Assembly (NCBI GenBank): GCA_023362775.1
Contig: JALMGJ010000015.1
Span: 24,765,001-24,829,000, forward strand
Direction of reading: 5' to 3'
DNA length: 64,000 bases
Origin: Charina bottae
Taxonomy: Eukaryota; Chordata; Lepidosauria; Squamata; Charinaidae
In this document: piece after piece, positions 10,142 to 60,989 of the stretch
How positions within the stretch are numbered: the first letter of the stretch is position 1
How the letters are laid out: every line of letters starts with the position of its first letter
Notes under the pieces: model-generated
Database searches by the model: none
Told to the model about the DNA's origin: nothing
Seen by the model: the letters and a program-made list of their open reading frames with translations, nothing else
Position numbers and translations under genes: made by a program

Positions 10142-13100
10142 TCAGTTGTATTGCACGAGCGAGTAGAGGGGGAAGGGCTTGAGCGGCTCTGCCCCTTTGA
10201 GGAAGAGGAGCTCTATGAGGACCAGGCAATCCAAGATGTCGGCCTGGAGCTTCGTCATCAGCTCGCAGGCGGCCCGCATGGTACCTGGGGGGGAGGGAGA
10301 GCAGCTGTTAGGTGGGGCAAGAGGAGGACGGAAAAGCCTCTCGATAAATTTAGACCCCACCTTTCCTCCAGGAATGCAAGGTGCCGCACATCGCCCTCCC
10401 ACCCCCAATTTTATCCCTACAGCAACAACGCTGAGCCAAGAGAACCAAGAGAACGTGGCAGTCCCAAAGCCTTCTCCCCCCCCCCCGTAGGGCTGCCTGA
10501 ACCCTGCTCCTGGTTGAGCGCCTTTGCCACACCACCACCCTGGATGCTAACCACGATGGCCGCATTGCCTCTGGATTTGGATGCCGTCTGCCTCTCCCTC
10601 TCCCCAGTTGGGGGGGTGGGACTTGGAAGGAAGGGACCCTGTCCCACCCGTGGGCCTGCAACAGGCACATGGTGACCACCGTGGGAGCGTTAACCCTTTG
10701 GTCTGAACCTCTAGTCCAGGGGTGGGCAACATCCCGCGGGGCTCCTGCCTGAAAACCCCGCCCCTTCCACGTGATTGGCTCCTGCCTGAAAACCCCACCC
10801 CCCAGTGCTTGTGATTGGCTCCCACCTGCAAACTCCGGTCCCGGTCCACAGAAATCCCAGAACCACCCCCCACCCCGGTTATAAATATCCAAATGGCCCT
10901 TGGCAGAAAAAAGGTTCCCCGCCCCTGCTCTAGTCCTTAAGTGCCAGAAACAATGCCGGGGCTAGACGCACCCCCCTTTTTTTTGCTGTAAAAGTGAACT
11001 AAATTGCCATGCTAGGTCCCAGCCTGAATTCGCTCCCCCCACCCCTTCTTCATTTCACAATTTAGTCCACTTTCTGCGCACTCCTGGGAAATCCCCACAT
11101 TTCCCCCAATCCCCCCTGCACGGCACAGCATGTTCTACTACAGCGGCAGAAGTTGCGAAGCATCTTGAAACAAAATTTAGAGGTTGCAAGATTCGTCCTG
11201 GTGTTGCAAGGAGCCTAGCTAAAACGCTGCAGATAGCTGATGTGTGGCAAACGAACACATAAAAGGTAAAGGTTCCCCCCGCACATTTGTGCAGTCGTGT
11301 CTGACTCCAGGGGCCGGTGCTCATCTCCGTTTGTTAGCCGAAGAGCCAGCGCTGTCCGAAGACGCTTCCGCGGTCACGTGGCAGGCATGACGCATGCGGA
11401 ACGCTGTTACCATTCCACCGAAGTGGTACCTATTAATCCTTATTAAGGGAATTGGTATTCAAAAAAGGAGTGGGGAGTGGGGGGAGAAAGCCAGCCCAGT
11501 CTTGAAGCATTTCATTTTGTGAGCCCTGAAACGCAAGGCGTTGCGGATGTTTCCTTAAGCCCTGCATTCAGCCTTGAGGCTGGGAACGATGGGGTGCTTG
11601 TTTACGGAATGCCGTGCCTCCTAGAGCCAGCCCTGAAAATACGGAGAGCCCCCGCTCCCAGCTTGGCATAAAAGAAGCCTGTTGCAAGCCCCCTTCCCCA
11701 CCCGGCCAGCAGCTGGGGATCGTGCCTACCTCCTGTGGCAAGCAAGTCGTCCACTATGATGACCTTCTCTCCTGGCTTCACCGCGTCCTTCTGGATCTCC
11801 AGTTCGGCCTGCGGGAAGGAGGAAAGCAGACCGGCTTTGATCCCAATCCAGCCGATCACCCTGGCAGGCTGCGAGCAGGCGAGCTCAGCGCCACTTGGGT
11901 GCTCTTTATTCTCAGAAGCAGATCTGCCAGAGCTGGACCTGCAGCAACAAAAACGTACCTTGCCATATTCCAGAGCGTAGGAGACGGATTCCGTGGCTCC
12001 CGGGAGCTTTCCTTTCTTGCGGATGAGCACGAACCCAACGCCCAGCCGCTGCGCCAAAACTGGCCCAAAGAGGAAGCCGCGGGAATCGAGGCCTAGCAGG
12101 AGGAGAGCAAAGAAGGGTCACCCCAGCGGGAGGCTCGAGGGCGTCTTTACAAGCCGCAGGTGAGGCGACACACCCCGTGCCCGGCCGAAGAAACGCCAAA
12201 CCAACCTGTCTGCTCCATAAAAACCCGGCACAGTGGGGAGAAAGCCAAGCTCGGCCTCCCCTGGGGTGGACAGGGAAGGCTTGGGGGAAAACATGAACGT
12301 TTAGAGCTTCTCCAGGGTAGACAGAAGGGAGAGAGTATGATGTCACGGACGAAAGCTAAAACGCTGACGTATGATGGCCCTTTTGAGAAGGATCTGTCCC
12401 CAAATTGCGAAAAGAGGGAGCCGTTTGTAGGCGGAACCGCAGGATGCTGGTTCTCCCCAGACCGGAGTGGGCCTTTGTCTTGATAAATGGTGCCCCCTCC
12501 CAAAGCTACAGGACTGAGGTTACAATCGTCTCCCTGGGCGTGTGACTCACCTGCAATGTAGTCAATGTGCTGGTGCGAGGCCCTAATGTGGGACTCCAGC
12601 AGGTCGATGGCAGCTCTGAAGGCGAGGGGGTCCTTCAAGATGGGGCTGATGTCCCTGGGGGAGGAGAAAAGGATGGCAGGGACGCCAGCAAGTTGGAAAT
12701 CCCCCCTTCGGAAAGCAGGAATCCCCTCCGGGGCACACTTTTCTGCAGCTCAAGGTGTGGGTGGCGGGGGGGGGGGCACACTTTTCTGCAGCTCAAGGTG
12801 TGGGTGGCGGGGGGGGGGCACACTTTTCTGCAGCTCAAGGTGTGGGTGGCGGGGGGGGGGGAGGGAAGGGCCTGCTTCACACGGGGCTGCCCTGGGAGAC
12901 CCCCGAAGCCTGGCTCGGCTCTGCGTGGCTTCCCGAGGCAACTCAAGGGGCGCCTGAGGATCCCGGGGACCACCTTCTCTTGCAGGGACACCTGTGTAAT
13001 CGTTGGGCGGGGGGAGAAACGGCCGGGAGTCCCATTTCCACAAGGTCCCTTCAGCCCCTTCCCGGAATGGGAAACAAGCGGCTCCGAACGGGCAGCTCGG

Positions 13101-13442
13101 ACGCGTAGAGGCTCGGGGCACAGCGGGCAAGAGACCCAGCAATTCCCTCCAATACGCGCATTCCTTTCTTGGGATTCCCGTCGATCGGTTCTCTTTTGTG
13201 CTGGGGGCGGGGCATTGTAGCGCTCCCGCGTGGCTTCTCCCCCTCCGGACTCTGCAGGAGGTCAGCGCTGGGGGCGGCCCGGCCCGGCGATCTCCCAGCT
13301 GGCCCTCTGCGTGCGCTCAGCAGCCCCCTCGCCGCCGCCGCCCGGCCCCTTACCGGAAAATGATCCCGGGCGACGGGAAGTCCGGGAAGTCCCGAATCCG
13401 CTCGCGGATCAGGCGCCGCTTCTGCTCTTCTTCTGCGCTCAT
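10142..13442 (-). CDS. APRT: APRT, adenine phosphoribosyltransferase (5 exons, 182 aa)
   Basis: The cytosolic homodimer joins adenine to PRPP, giving AMP and pyrophosphate (purine salvage). Minus-strand coding exons in order: 13442-13354, 12654-12551, 12092-11959, 11808-11730, 10284-10142. All junctions are GT-AG and keep frame. The start has good context (GCCATGAG). Residues 19-29 read [11 protein letters not shown] as in all animal APRTs. The PRPP-binding signature [13 protein letters not shown] spans 125-137 across the last exon junction. The GLDSRGF loop begins at 65. Length and exon number match human APRT (180 aa, 5 exons). The protein ends LVQYN. Nothing suggests loss of function. It converges on CDT1 and lies head-to-tail downstream of GALNS, the human order. 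Confidence 0.97.
10717..10927. mobile_element. hAT element (CAGGGGYGGG ends) in APRT intron 4
   Basis: A 211-bp element starts CAGGGGTGGGCAA and ends with the inverted TTCCCCGCCCCTG. Perfect 8-bp direct repeats CTCTAGTC flank it at 10709-10716 and 10928-10935. Its interior repeats a phrase around TGATTGGCTCC and has no coding sequence. It is unrelated to the CAGTGTTTCTC family apart from target-site type. Confidence 0.88.
11262..11445 (+). repeat. squamate interspersed repeat in APRT intron 4
   Basis: The block has GTAAAGGTTCCCC, then GTGTCTGACTCCAGGGG, then GAAGAGCCAGCGCTGTCCG, a sequence that recurs widely in squamate genomes. Its class is not certain (SINE or LINE tail). Limits are approximate. 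Confidence 0.5.
12733..12862 (+). repeat. 42-43 bp minisatellite, three copies, APRT intron 1
   Basis: Three units start at 12733, 12776 and 12818. Each holds GCACACTTTTCTGCAGCTC, then a GTGTGGGTGGC phrase, then a run of G that varies in length and accounts for the unit differences. Confidence 0.9.
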
Positions 13443-13960
13443 GGCGAAAAGGGCTCGGCTGCCTGCCGAGAGCAATTCGCATGCGCGGGGAGGGAGGGGC
13501 GCGGGGAGGGACCATTGCTGCTGGCGGGGGGGGAACAGGCAGGCAGGGGAAGCAAGCGAGGGAGGGGCTCTCCGGGCGAGCGCGTTCAACATCTGGAGGC
13601 GGCGGCGAGCCTTCCTCCGCGTCCCCTCTTTGCAGGACAGGATCGGACATTCCGGGAAGGGGGAGGGGCACGGCCCCGCCCCCAGGTTAGCCTTCCTGGC
13701 TGCGCCAAGGGCGGTCCTCGGCCCGGTCTCCTCCGTCCCTGCCGCCTTTCTCCCTCGCGGGCGGGGCTCCCGGGCTCTCGGCAGACCCGAGCCGGGTTCG
13801 CTGTGCCCAGCCGGGCCCTACTCGCGGGTCACCGGCGAAAGCTTCGCGCCGCGGAGTTGCTGGAAGGAAGGGCCCCGACCCCTGCGCGTCTCGGAGGGGC
13901 GGCCAAGGTTGCGCGCCCGCCCGAAATCCGAAGCGTCTGCAGAACGGCTGGATTCTGGCT
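13443..13960 (-). promoter_or_regulatory. APRT promoter CpG island
   Basis: The DNA before the APRT start is CpG-rich with Sp1-type boxes (for example CCCCGCCCCC near 13674) and no TATA box close by, as in mammalian APRT housekeeping promoters. Open frames of up to 341 codons crossing 13003-14114 on the plus strand are GC-rich artefacts. Confidence 0.6.
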
Positions 13961-14860
13961 TAAGCCTGCCGAGCTTTTACTCGCACGGAATAGCTTCCTG
14001 CAGTTCTGTGAGCAGGTTCCAGTGCTAAATCTGGTGCTCTTATTCACTGGAGGCAACAACTTGTTGATTTCATCTGCTTTACTGGTAGGTCTTCCCAATA
14101 ACCCTGCGAGGTAGACTATTGGTTTAAAGTTTAGTGGGAAAGTGACTTGCTACAGGAGATGCAGGTCCAAGGGCAATTTTTAAGTTCCTGCCTGCACAGG
14201 AGTCTCCTTAAATGAAACTGAACCACCGAGCAGCACTGTTTAAGCAGGAACATCAAGAAATCCTCAACACCGTAGCTCAGAGTTCAGTGCTCAAATGCGC
14301 TTCGAGCAACACGTACCACACGGTGACGATGCAGCTCTGCCCTTCCTCGCATCGCGTAGCGTTCAAGCCCTGAAGTCAAGGTCTCCGTTTCAAAAGCAGG
14401 GACGTCTGGCATCCGTTGCCTTATTTTGGCAAAGGGTTCCAGAAAAAGACACGACACCACTCAAATATTCTATCAGCCTTCATTTCTTACAATTGCACAG
14501 CAGTATTTCTTAAAAATTGGCAACAACGGATATAAAACTAATTCTGTCAGAATCATTTCATTTTTTTTAAAAAAATCACAATAGCAGTAGCTCCTTCATG
14601 TAAGGATTTGGCACTTCCCGAGAAGCACGGGGTTGGAATACTGGGGACATGCGTCTTGAAAAGGGTGTTAGTCATGGTCGTTGCAGAGTAAAAGCCCCAG
14701 AAACCTGGCGCTTGCCGTGGCGAGCCGGGGGTTTCAAGGACGCTGGTCTGTGGACGAGGAGGAAGGCGCAGCCTTGCCTTCTAACTTATCCTTGTGCATC
14801 TGTTCTGCACAGCCACACTGCCACTGAACGAGGAGGTTCCATTTAGGGGTTACTATAAGG
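13961..14860. other. APRT-GALNS intergenic DNA
   Basis: No gene was recognised. The GALNS 3' UTR must end in or near this interval, but no clear minus-strand AATAAA or ATTAAA was seen. Confidence 0.35.
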
Positions 14861-14983
14861 CAGTGTTTCTCAACCTCGGCAACTTTAAGATACATAGACT
14901 TCAATTTCCAGAGCATAGCTGGCTGGGGAATTCTGGGAGTTGAAGTCCACATATCTTAAAGTTGCCGAGGTTGAGAAACACCA
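14861..14983. mobile_element. hAT-type MITE near the GALNS 3' end
   Basis: Arms begin CAGTGTTTCTCAAC. Flanks are CTATAAGG (14853-14860) and CTATAAAG (14984-14991), 7 of 8 identical. The last bases of the right arm are altered (ACCA for ACTG). Confidence 0.8.
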
Positions 14984-15457
14984 CTATAAAGAGCTACTGA
15001 CAGGCGAGTCGCTTCCTTAGCCAGTGGTTCCACAAACCTTTTCCAACCTGATTTCTCTGCACCCCCCCAGCTGTGCTCTTAAACCCCCCAAGCATTGCTG
15101 GTGCTCCTCTCGCAGAAGCGACCCCACACCCAGTGGGATCACGTCTTGGTCCTCAAACGTTCCCCTGAACAATGGAGTCCAGCGTGGGAAATCTGCTGCA
15201 GCTGTGGAACCTGCACAACTTCTGGTGGCCCCGAGGTGCCCCCTCGGATCTGGGGGCACGCACACTTCTTCCTCGCAACCGGTTCAGGGGAGGCGGTTTC
15301 TTTGAGGGGAGAACTTGCAGCTGGTAAGAGAAGCATTCTTGCATTTCCTGAGGGGCTCAGGTTGGAGAGCTTAAAGTCACCTGAGATCAAGGACGGAAGA
15401 CCCACGGACCAAAGCGATCCTTCTGAAATAATTCTCGCGGTGCCTTCTTCTGAACAA

Positions 15458-15480
15458 GCAGCAGCAGCAGCAGCAGCAGC
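15458..15480. repeat. (GCA)7 run downstream of the GALNS stop
   Basis: Seven to eight GCA units followed by CCGCCGCC. On the GALNS strand this is a (TGC)n/(CTG)n run about 80 bases past the stop codon, so it should lie in the 3' UTR. Confidence 0.8.
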
Positions 15481-15561
15481 CGCCGCCTGGCTCCCCTTCC
15501 CCAGGGCTGGGTGGCCACAGCTGCTGGACAGCGGCCAGGGGGGCTTGCCAGGGCCAGGCAG

Positions 15562-56820
<41,259 letters not shown>

Positions 56821-57331
56821 AGCAACACTCCGGCCGAGCCCCCGCCGTCGCCCCACCGAGGGACCGAAAAAGCCTGGCGGAAAGAGGCGGGGAGGCGGCC
56901 AGGCAGCGGGGTCACTCCCTCTTCCGGCTCCTCATCGAAGGCGAGGGCTGGAGCCACCCGGGGGGGGTCGTTCGGGGCTGCGGGGAAAGGCTCCTCCGCT
57001 CGGCAGCCCCTCCTACTTTCACGACCTGGGCCGCTGGGGGAGCTTTGGAGCCCCCGTGCGATAAATAAGCCCTTGGCCTGCTCCGGGCCCCGCACGCGGC
57101 CTTCGACGTGAAGCCGGAAGCGTGGAAGGCTGCACGGGACGTTTGCTGCTGTTTCCCCTGGAGCGGGATTAGCCCTGCCCCGAGGGGAGGGGGGGAGGAG
57201 GAGGAGGAGGGGAGGAGCGGAGCGGATCACGTGCGCCAAGCCCGGGGGCGGAGCCCGGCGCGGCTGGCGGGTTCTCGGTCACGTGGGCGGAGGTGAGGGC
57301 GGACGAACCTCGCCGCCTGCCCGGAGCCAAG
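56821..57331. promoter_or_regulatory. bidirectional GALNS/TRAPPC2L promoter
   Basis: Only 511 bases separate the two divergent start codons and all of it is CpG-rich with no TATA box. It contains two CACGTG boxes (57228-57233 and 57280-57285). The second, GTCACGTGG, is close to the CLEAR consensus GTCACGTGAC bound by TFEB, the lysosomal gene regulator, which fits GALNS. Use by TFEB is inferred. AAGATGGCGG at 57330-57339 is a YY1-type motif overlapping the TRAPPC2L start. Confidence 0.75.
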
Positions 57332-60300
57332 ATGGCGGTGTGCATTGCGGTGATCGCCAAGGAGGTGGGTGTGGGGGGGGCGAGGGTCTGCCGGAGGGGC
57401 CCCGGGCCCGGCACCCCAACTCCTCCGGGCGGGGCTGTTCGGGCGGGGCTCGGCTGGGCCCCCCTGACCGCCTCTTCGCTCCCCCCGCCAGAACTACCCC
57501 CTCTACATCAAGAGCGTCCCCACCGAGAACGAGCTGAAGTTCCACTACACGGTGCACACCTCGCTGGACGTGGTGGACGAGAAGGTCTCCGCGCTGGGGA
57601 AGGCTCTGGTGGACCAGCGGGAGCTCTACCTCGGCCTCCTCTACCCCACCGAAGACTACAAGGTGTATCCTTACGATGGGGAGGAGGAGGACCTTCCAAG
57701 CGCAGCCCGCCCGCCCGGGAGCCCAGGCCTCGTCCTGCGCGGCTTTCCCTGGACCTGGGCGGATGATCCTCCTGGAAAGAGCATGGAAATAACACTTTAC
57801 GGTCGTGGTTTTCAAACTGAGCAGCTTTCAGATGGGTGGACTTCAAGTCGCAGAATTCCCCAGCCAGCAGCATGCTGGGTGGGGAATTCTGGGACTTGAA
57901 GTCCACCCACCTGAAAGCCTGCTGGCTGGGGAATTCTGGGACTTGAAGTCCACCCACCTGAAAGCCTGCTGGCTGGGGAATTCTGGGACTTGAAGTCCAC
58001 CCACCTGAAAGCCAGCTGGCTGGGGAACTTTGGGAGTTGAAGTCCACCCATCTTGAAGTTGCCAAGTTTGCAAAACTGCTTTAAGGTGTTACTTAAAACA
58101 GGTTGTGCAAAGGGGAGCATACTCTGCTACTGAACCCTCTGTCTAGTTAGGATGAGGAGACACTCACTGTGGTGAAGATACGAGATGGGGGAGGCTCAGG
58201 CTGCCAGATCTGGGCTGCAAAGTCCAAGAGAGCCCTAGATCATAGCACAGAATTACGGCTGCTGTGTCTTTTTTCTGGACTATCTAGTAATCATCCAGAT
58301 TTTTGCATTCCGGACCTCATAGGCCTGGTGATGGTTGAGTGCTGTAGCTGAGTGGCAGAGAAGAGTCTGGCCTCAGGCGTCTCTGGATAAATTCTCGTCA
58401 GAGACCATGATGAAGGGACAAGGCTGTGGACGATCAGCTATCTGCTGTGGCTCCAGGGGTGCCGCAGAATATGGTCAAAAAAGTCACGTTGGCAGCCACG
58501 GTGTGATCAAAGCTGTCTAGTTTGTGTGTCACGCATGCACCATACTGGCCGCCATCATGACTTTTTTGACCATACTCTGTGGACACCCACCTGTGGCTTG
58601 CCTCCTGTCTCCAAAAGTGCGTGTTCCTCAACCAGGCAAGCAGCTATGGTTATGTGACAAATTCCAAAGTGAAGTTTGTGATGGTGGTGGATTCTTCCAA
58701 CACAGCGCTCCGAGACAACGAAATCCGCAGCGTAAGTCTGAGGCGTCCGCCAGATGCCTGTCCGAGGGGAGATTCAACTGCTTGGAGGCAAATAAGTCCT
58801 TTTATGATTAAATATAACCGAAGTGGTTTCTTCTGCAGATGTTCAGGAAATTGCATAATTCTTATACAGATGTCATGTGTAACCCCTTTTATAATCCTGG
58901 AGACCAAATCCAATCCAGGTGAGTAAACTCGTAAGAATGCCCTTTTCTTGGTTGCATAGATCTGACCGGAAACCTTGTGTGTAGGTCTAAACCAGTGTTT
59001 TTCAACCTTGGCAATTTCAACAGTTGAAGCCCACGCATCTTAAAGTTGCCAGGGTTGAAAAACACTGCTCTAGACCCTGTTGCTGAATTATTGTATGACT
59101 GAATTCACACACTGTGCTTAACCAGGTCCATTAAAGACCAAATGGCTGCTTTGGCCTGACGCTGGATGGTTTTTAACCGTGGTTATTTTATGGCTTGGGT
59201 TGTGGTGTAAATTCATCCTGTTTGATGAATTTATTGCTTGCCTGATGCAGAAAATGGATTTATTTAGTTACTAGTTTAAACGTGTTATGCAAAAGTGTTA
59301 AAATTGAGCAACTTCATAGGCTGCCTATGGCTCGGCTGGTCCCTTCTGAGAAACTTTCTTGCCATTTAAGTTCTGTGGGTCTTAATTTTACTGAGGTCTC
59401 TACCCCCCCCCATCTTTTTGTTTTTTTAGTGAGGACAAGAGTGCTTTCTGGAAAATGGCCTTTTATCTGGTGTGATGACTAAATGATACTTCTTCCCACC
59501 TAGCCAGGCCATTTTTCCTGGCCCTTCTTTTCTGTCTTACGATGCTGGGTGACATGTGAGGCATTTTCCTGATCGATGCATAGTCTCCTGGCTTTTCTGA
59601 TGAACAAAAGCTCACCAACTTGCCTCTGGAATAATTGCTGAAGCGTGTCTAAGTTTAGCTGCCGGCTCACTGGCATTTTGAGTGGTTGCTTTGTAACTTT
59701 TGTATCGCAGCAGAAGGCTGGATAGAAGTGCCTAAGACAGCCACGGATCCTACGCGCCTGCATGAGAAAGCAAGTGCAAACGGCAGGGGGAGCAGGGGAG
59801 GTGATGACCACCTTTCACAAACCCTGGGATTCATACATTCTACCCAGCCTAAGTTGCTTAGTTTTGGCTTCGTAAATTAACATGATGCCTGAACGCAGCC
59901 CGACTGGTTTGTAACCTAGAACTTACGGCATAGTGCAAATGTCACAGTCCCAGAAGCTGAATGTCCTTTCGGGGGAACGGGGGTGTAAATTAGGGAAGTG
60001 CAAAATGTTTTGTGTACGGAACCACTCGTTTTGGGTAGTCCACTCCCAAGCAGACGGTGTGTTTCGGATGTTCTGGTGCCAACCAACTGGGACTGTTTGG
60101 CTTTGTATTTGGACAAAACCGGCTCTGGGCAGAAGATTGTGGAAAAAGCCAAGGGCGGGCGTCAGCTGGGGAGGGAAAGGAAGGTGCTGGGAAGTTCAGG
60201 AAGCAGATGGGCTGGTGGGATAGCTGGTACTGGGAGCTGCTCAGATCATCACAATAAGGAACAGGCGCATAAGTGGTGGCGGTGACAGCTCTGGGGAAGG

Positions 60301-60856
60301 AGGGAGGGGCGGGTCAGGCATGGCATCAGGAGTGGCTGAGGGAAGATCCTGGGGAGATCAGGGCTGGGCAGACCACGGAGATAAGCCACGGAAATAGGCT
60401 GCCTCGGTGGCAGCAGTAATGAGAGGAGGAAGGGGCTGGGAGAATGGGGGCTGGTGAGAAGAGAGGGGTGACATGGACCAGCCTTGTCTATTCACCCCGT
60501 AGAATCCCTGGGAACCTTTCGGGTGGCGTTTTGTCCAAAACCAGGGCAGCCAAAACATTCCGGCAGAACTTCCAGAACACCGTGGTTGGTTCTGAGCGCA
60601 CAACCCTATTTTCTGTTCTGCGCACTCAGTGTATGTAAGGCAATTTGGCCTGGGGTAGGGCGGAGCAGAATGGTGATCGAGCTGGGGCACATGGAACCCC
60701 ACAAGTGGAGAACTTCCCTTCTTGCACTCCTCAATTAGCTTCTCTGCCAGGTTGGACTTGGTGAGGTGATCTGGTTCCTGCTTTAAAGCCGCCTCTTTCT
60801 GCATTTCAAGGGCCTTTGATAACATGGTGATGTCCATGATGGTGCAAGTTTGCTGA
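57332..60856 (+). CDS. TRAPPC2L: TRAPPC2L, TRAPP complex subunit 2-like (5 exons, 139 aa)
   Basis: TRAPPC2L is a small longin-fold (sedlin family) subunit of the TRAPP tethering complexes, which activate Rab1/Rab11 GTPases in ER-Golgi and endosomal traffic. Coding exons: 57332-57364, 57492-57664, 58644-58731, 58839-58918, 60811-60856. The protein starts [11 protein letters not shown], with [19 protein letters not shown] next, and ends MMVQVC as in other vertebrates. Length matches human (140 aa) minus one serine at the last junction. The exon 2 donor is the weak GTATCC after AAGGT; the more leftward AAG|GTGTAT would break frame with the chosen acceptor. Only the first choice gives the conserved [12 protein letters not shown]. 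Intron 2 carries two foldback elements. The start has good context (AAGATGG). Confidence 0.95.
57803..58078. mobile_element. hAT MITE with fourfold 47-bp internal repeat, TRAPPC2L intron 2
   Basis: The 276-bp element is flanked by CTTTACGG (57795-57802) and CTTTAAGG (58079-58086). Inside, a 47-bp unit, phased by GGGGAATTCTGGGACTTG at 57881, 57928, 57975 and (as GGGGAACTTTGGG) 58022, repeats four times, so that one arm has been multiplied while the other (57820-57875) stays single. Confidence 0.88.
58455..58592. mobile_element. foldback element next to the TRAPPC2L exon 3 acceptor
   Basis: TATGGTCAAAAAAGTCA (58470-58486) is exactly inverted at 58558-58574, and similarity extends outward to AGGGGTGCCGCAGA / its inverse. 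Flanks GTGGCTCC and GTGGCTTG share 6 of 8 bases. It is a different family from the CAGTGTTTCTC MITE. It ends 51 bases before exon 3. Confidence 0.7.
58993..59067. mobile_element. short hAT MITE, TRAPPC2L intron 4
   Basis: A 75-bp copy with CAGTGTTTTTCAACC arms, flanked by GTCTAAAC (58985-58992) and CTCTAGAC (59068-59075), 6 of 8 identical. Confidence 0.8.
59990..60640. repeat. possible 0.6 kb inverted-repeat element, TRAPPC2L intron 4
   Basis: TTTGTATTTGGACAAAACC near 60098-60120 is answered in inverse by GTTTTGTCCAAAACCAGGG at 60528-60546, and TTCTGGTGCCAACCAA by CCAGAACACCGTGGTTGG. The arms are diverged. It may be a decayed DNA transposon; class unknown. Confidence 0.35.
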
Positions 60857-60961
60857 AGGTTCTGCCTGTTCTACTAGCTCCTTGGCTGAGAAAACCTGCC
60901 CTGTACAGACCTGTTTGATGTTCTTCCTGTATATTCTGCCCTTTGGTGTTCAATCCTGTAA

Positions 60962-60967
60962 AATAAA
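60962..60967 (+). terminator. TRAPPC2L polyadenylation signal
   Basis: AATAAA lies 106 bases after the stop codon, giving a very short 3' UTR. Confidence 0.75.
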
Positions 60968-60989
60968 CTCCTCCACTCAATCAGTCTGA

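Noticed and set aside
13003..14114. Plus-strand open frames of 341 and 294 codons
   Set aside because: They run antisense over APRT exon 1 and its CpG island, differ in frame from each other, and have no recognisable family. Long open frames are expected in GC-rich DNA.
57881..58068. CRISPR-like array of 47-bp repeats
   Set aside because: There are no spacers between the units, the units derive from a MITE arm, and this is a vertebrate genome.
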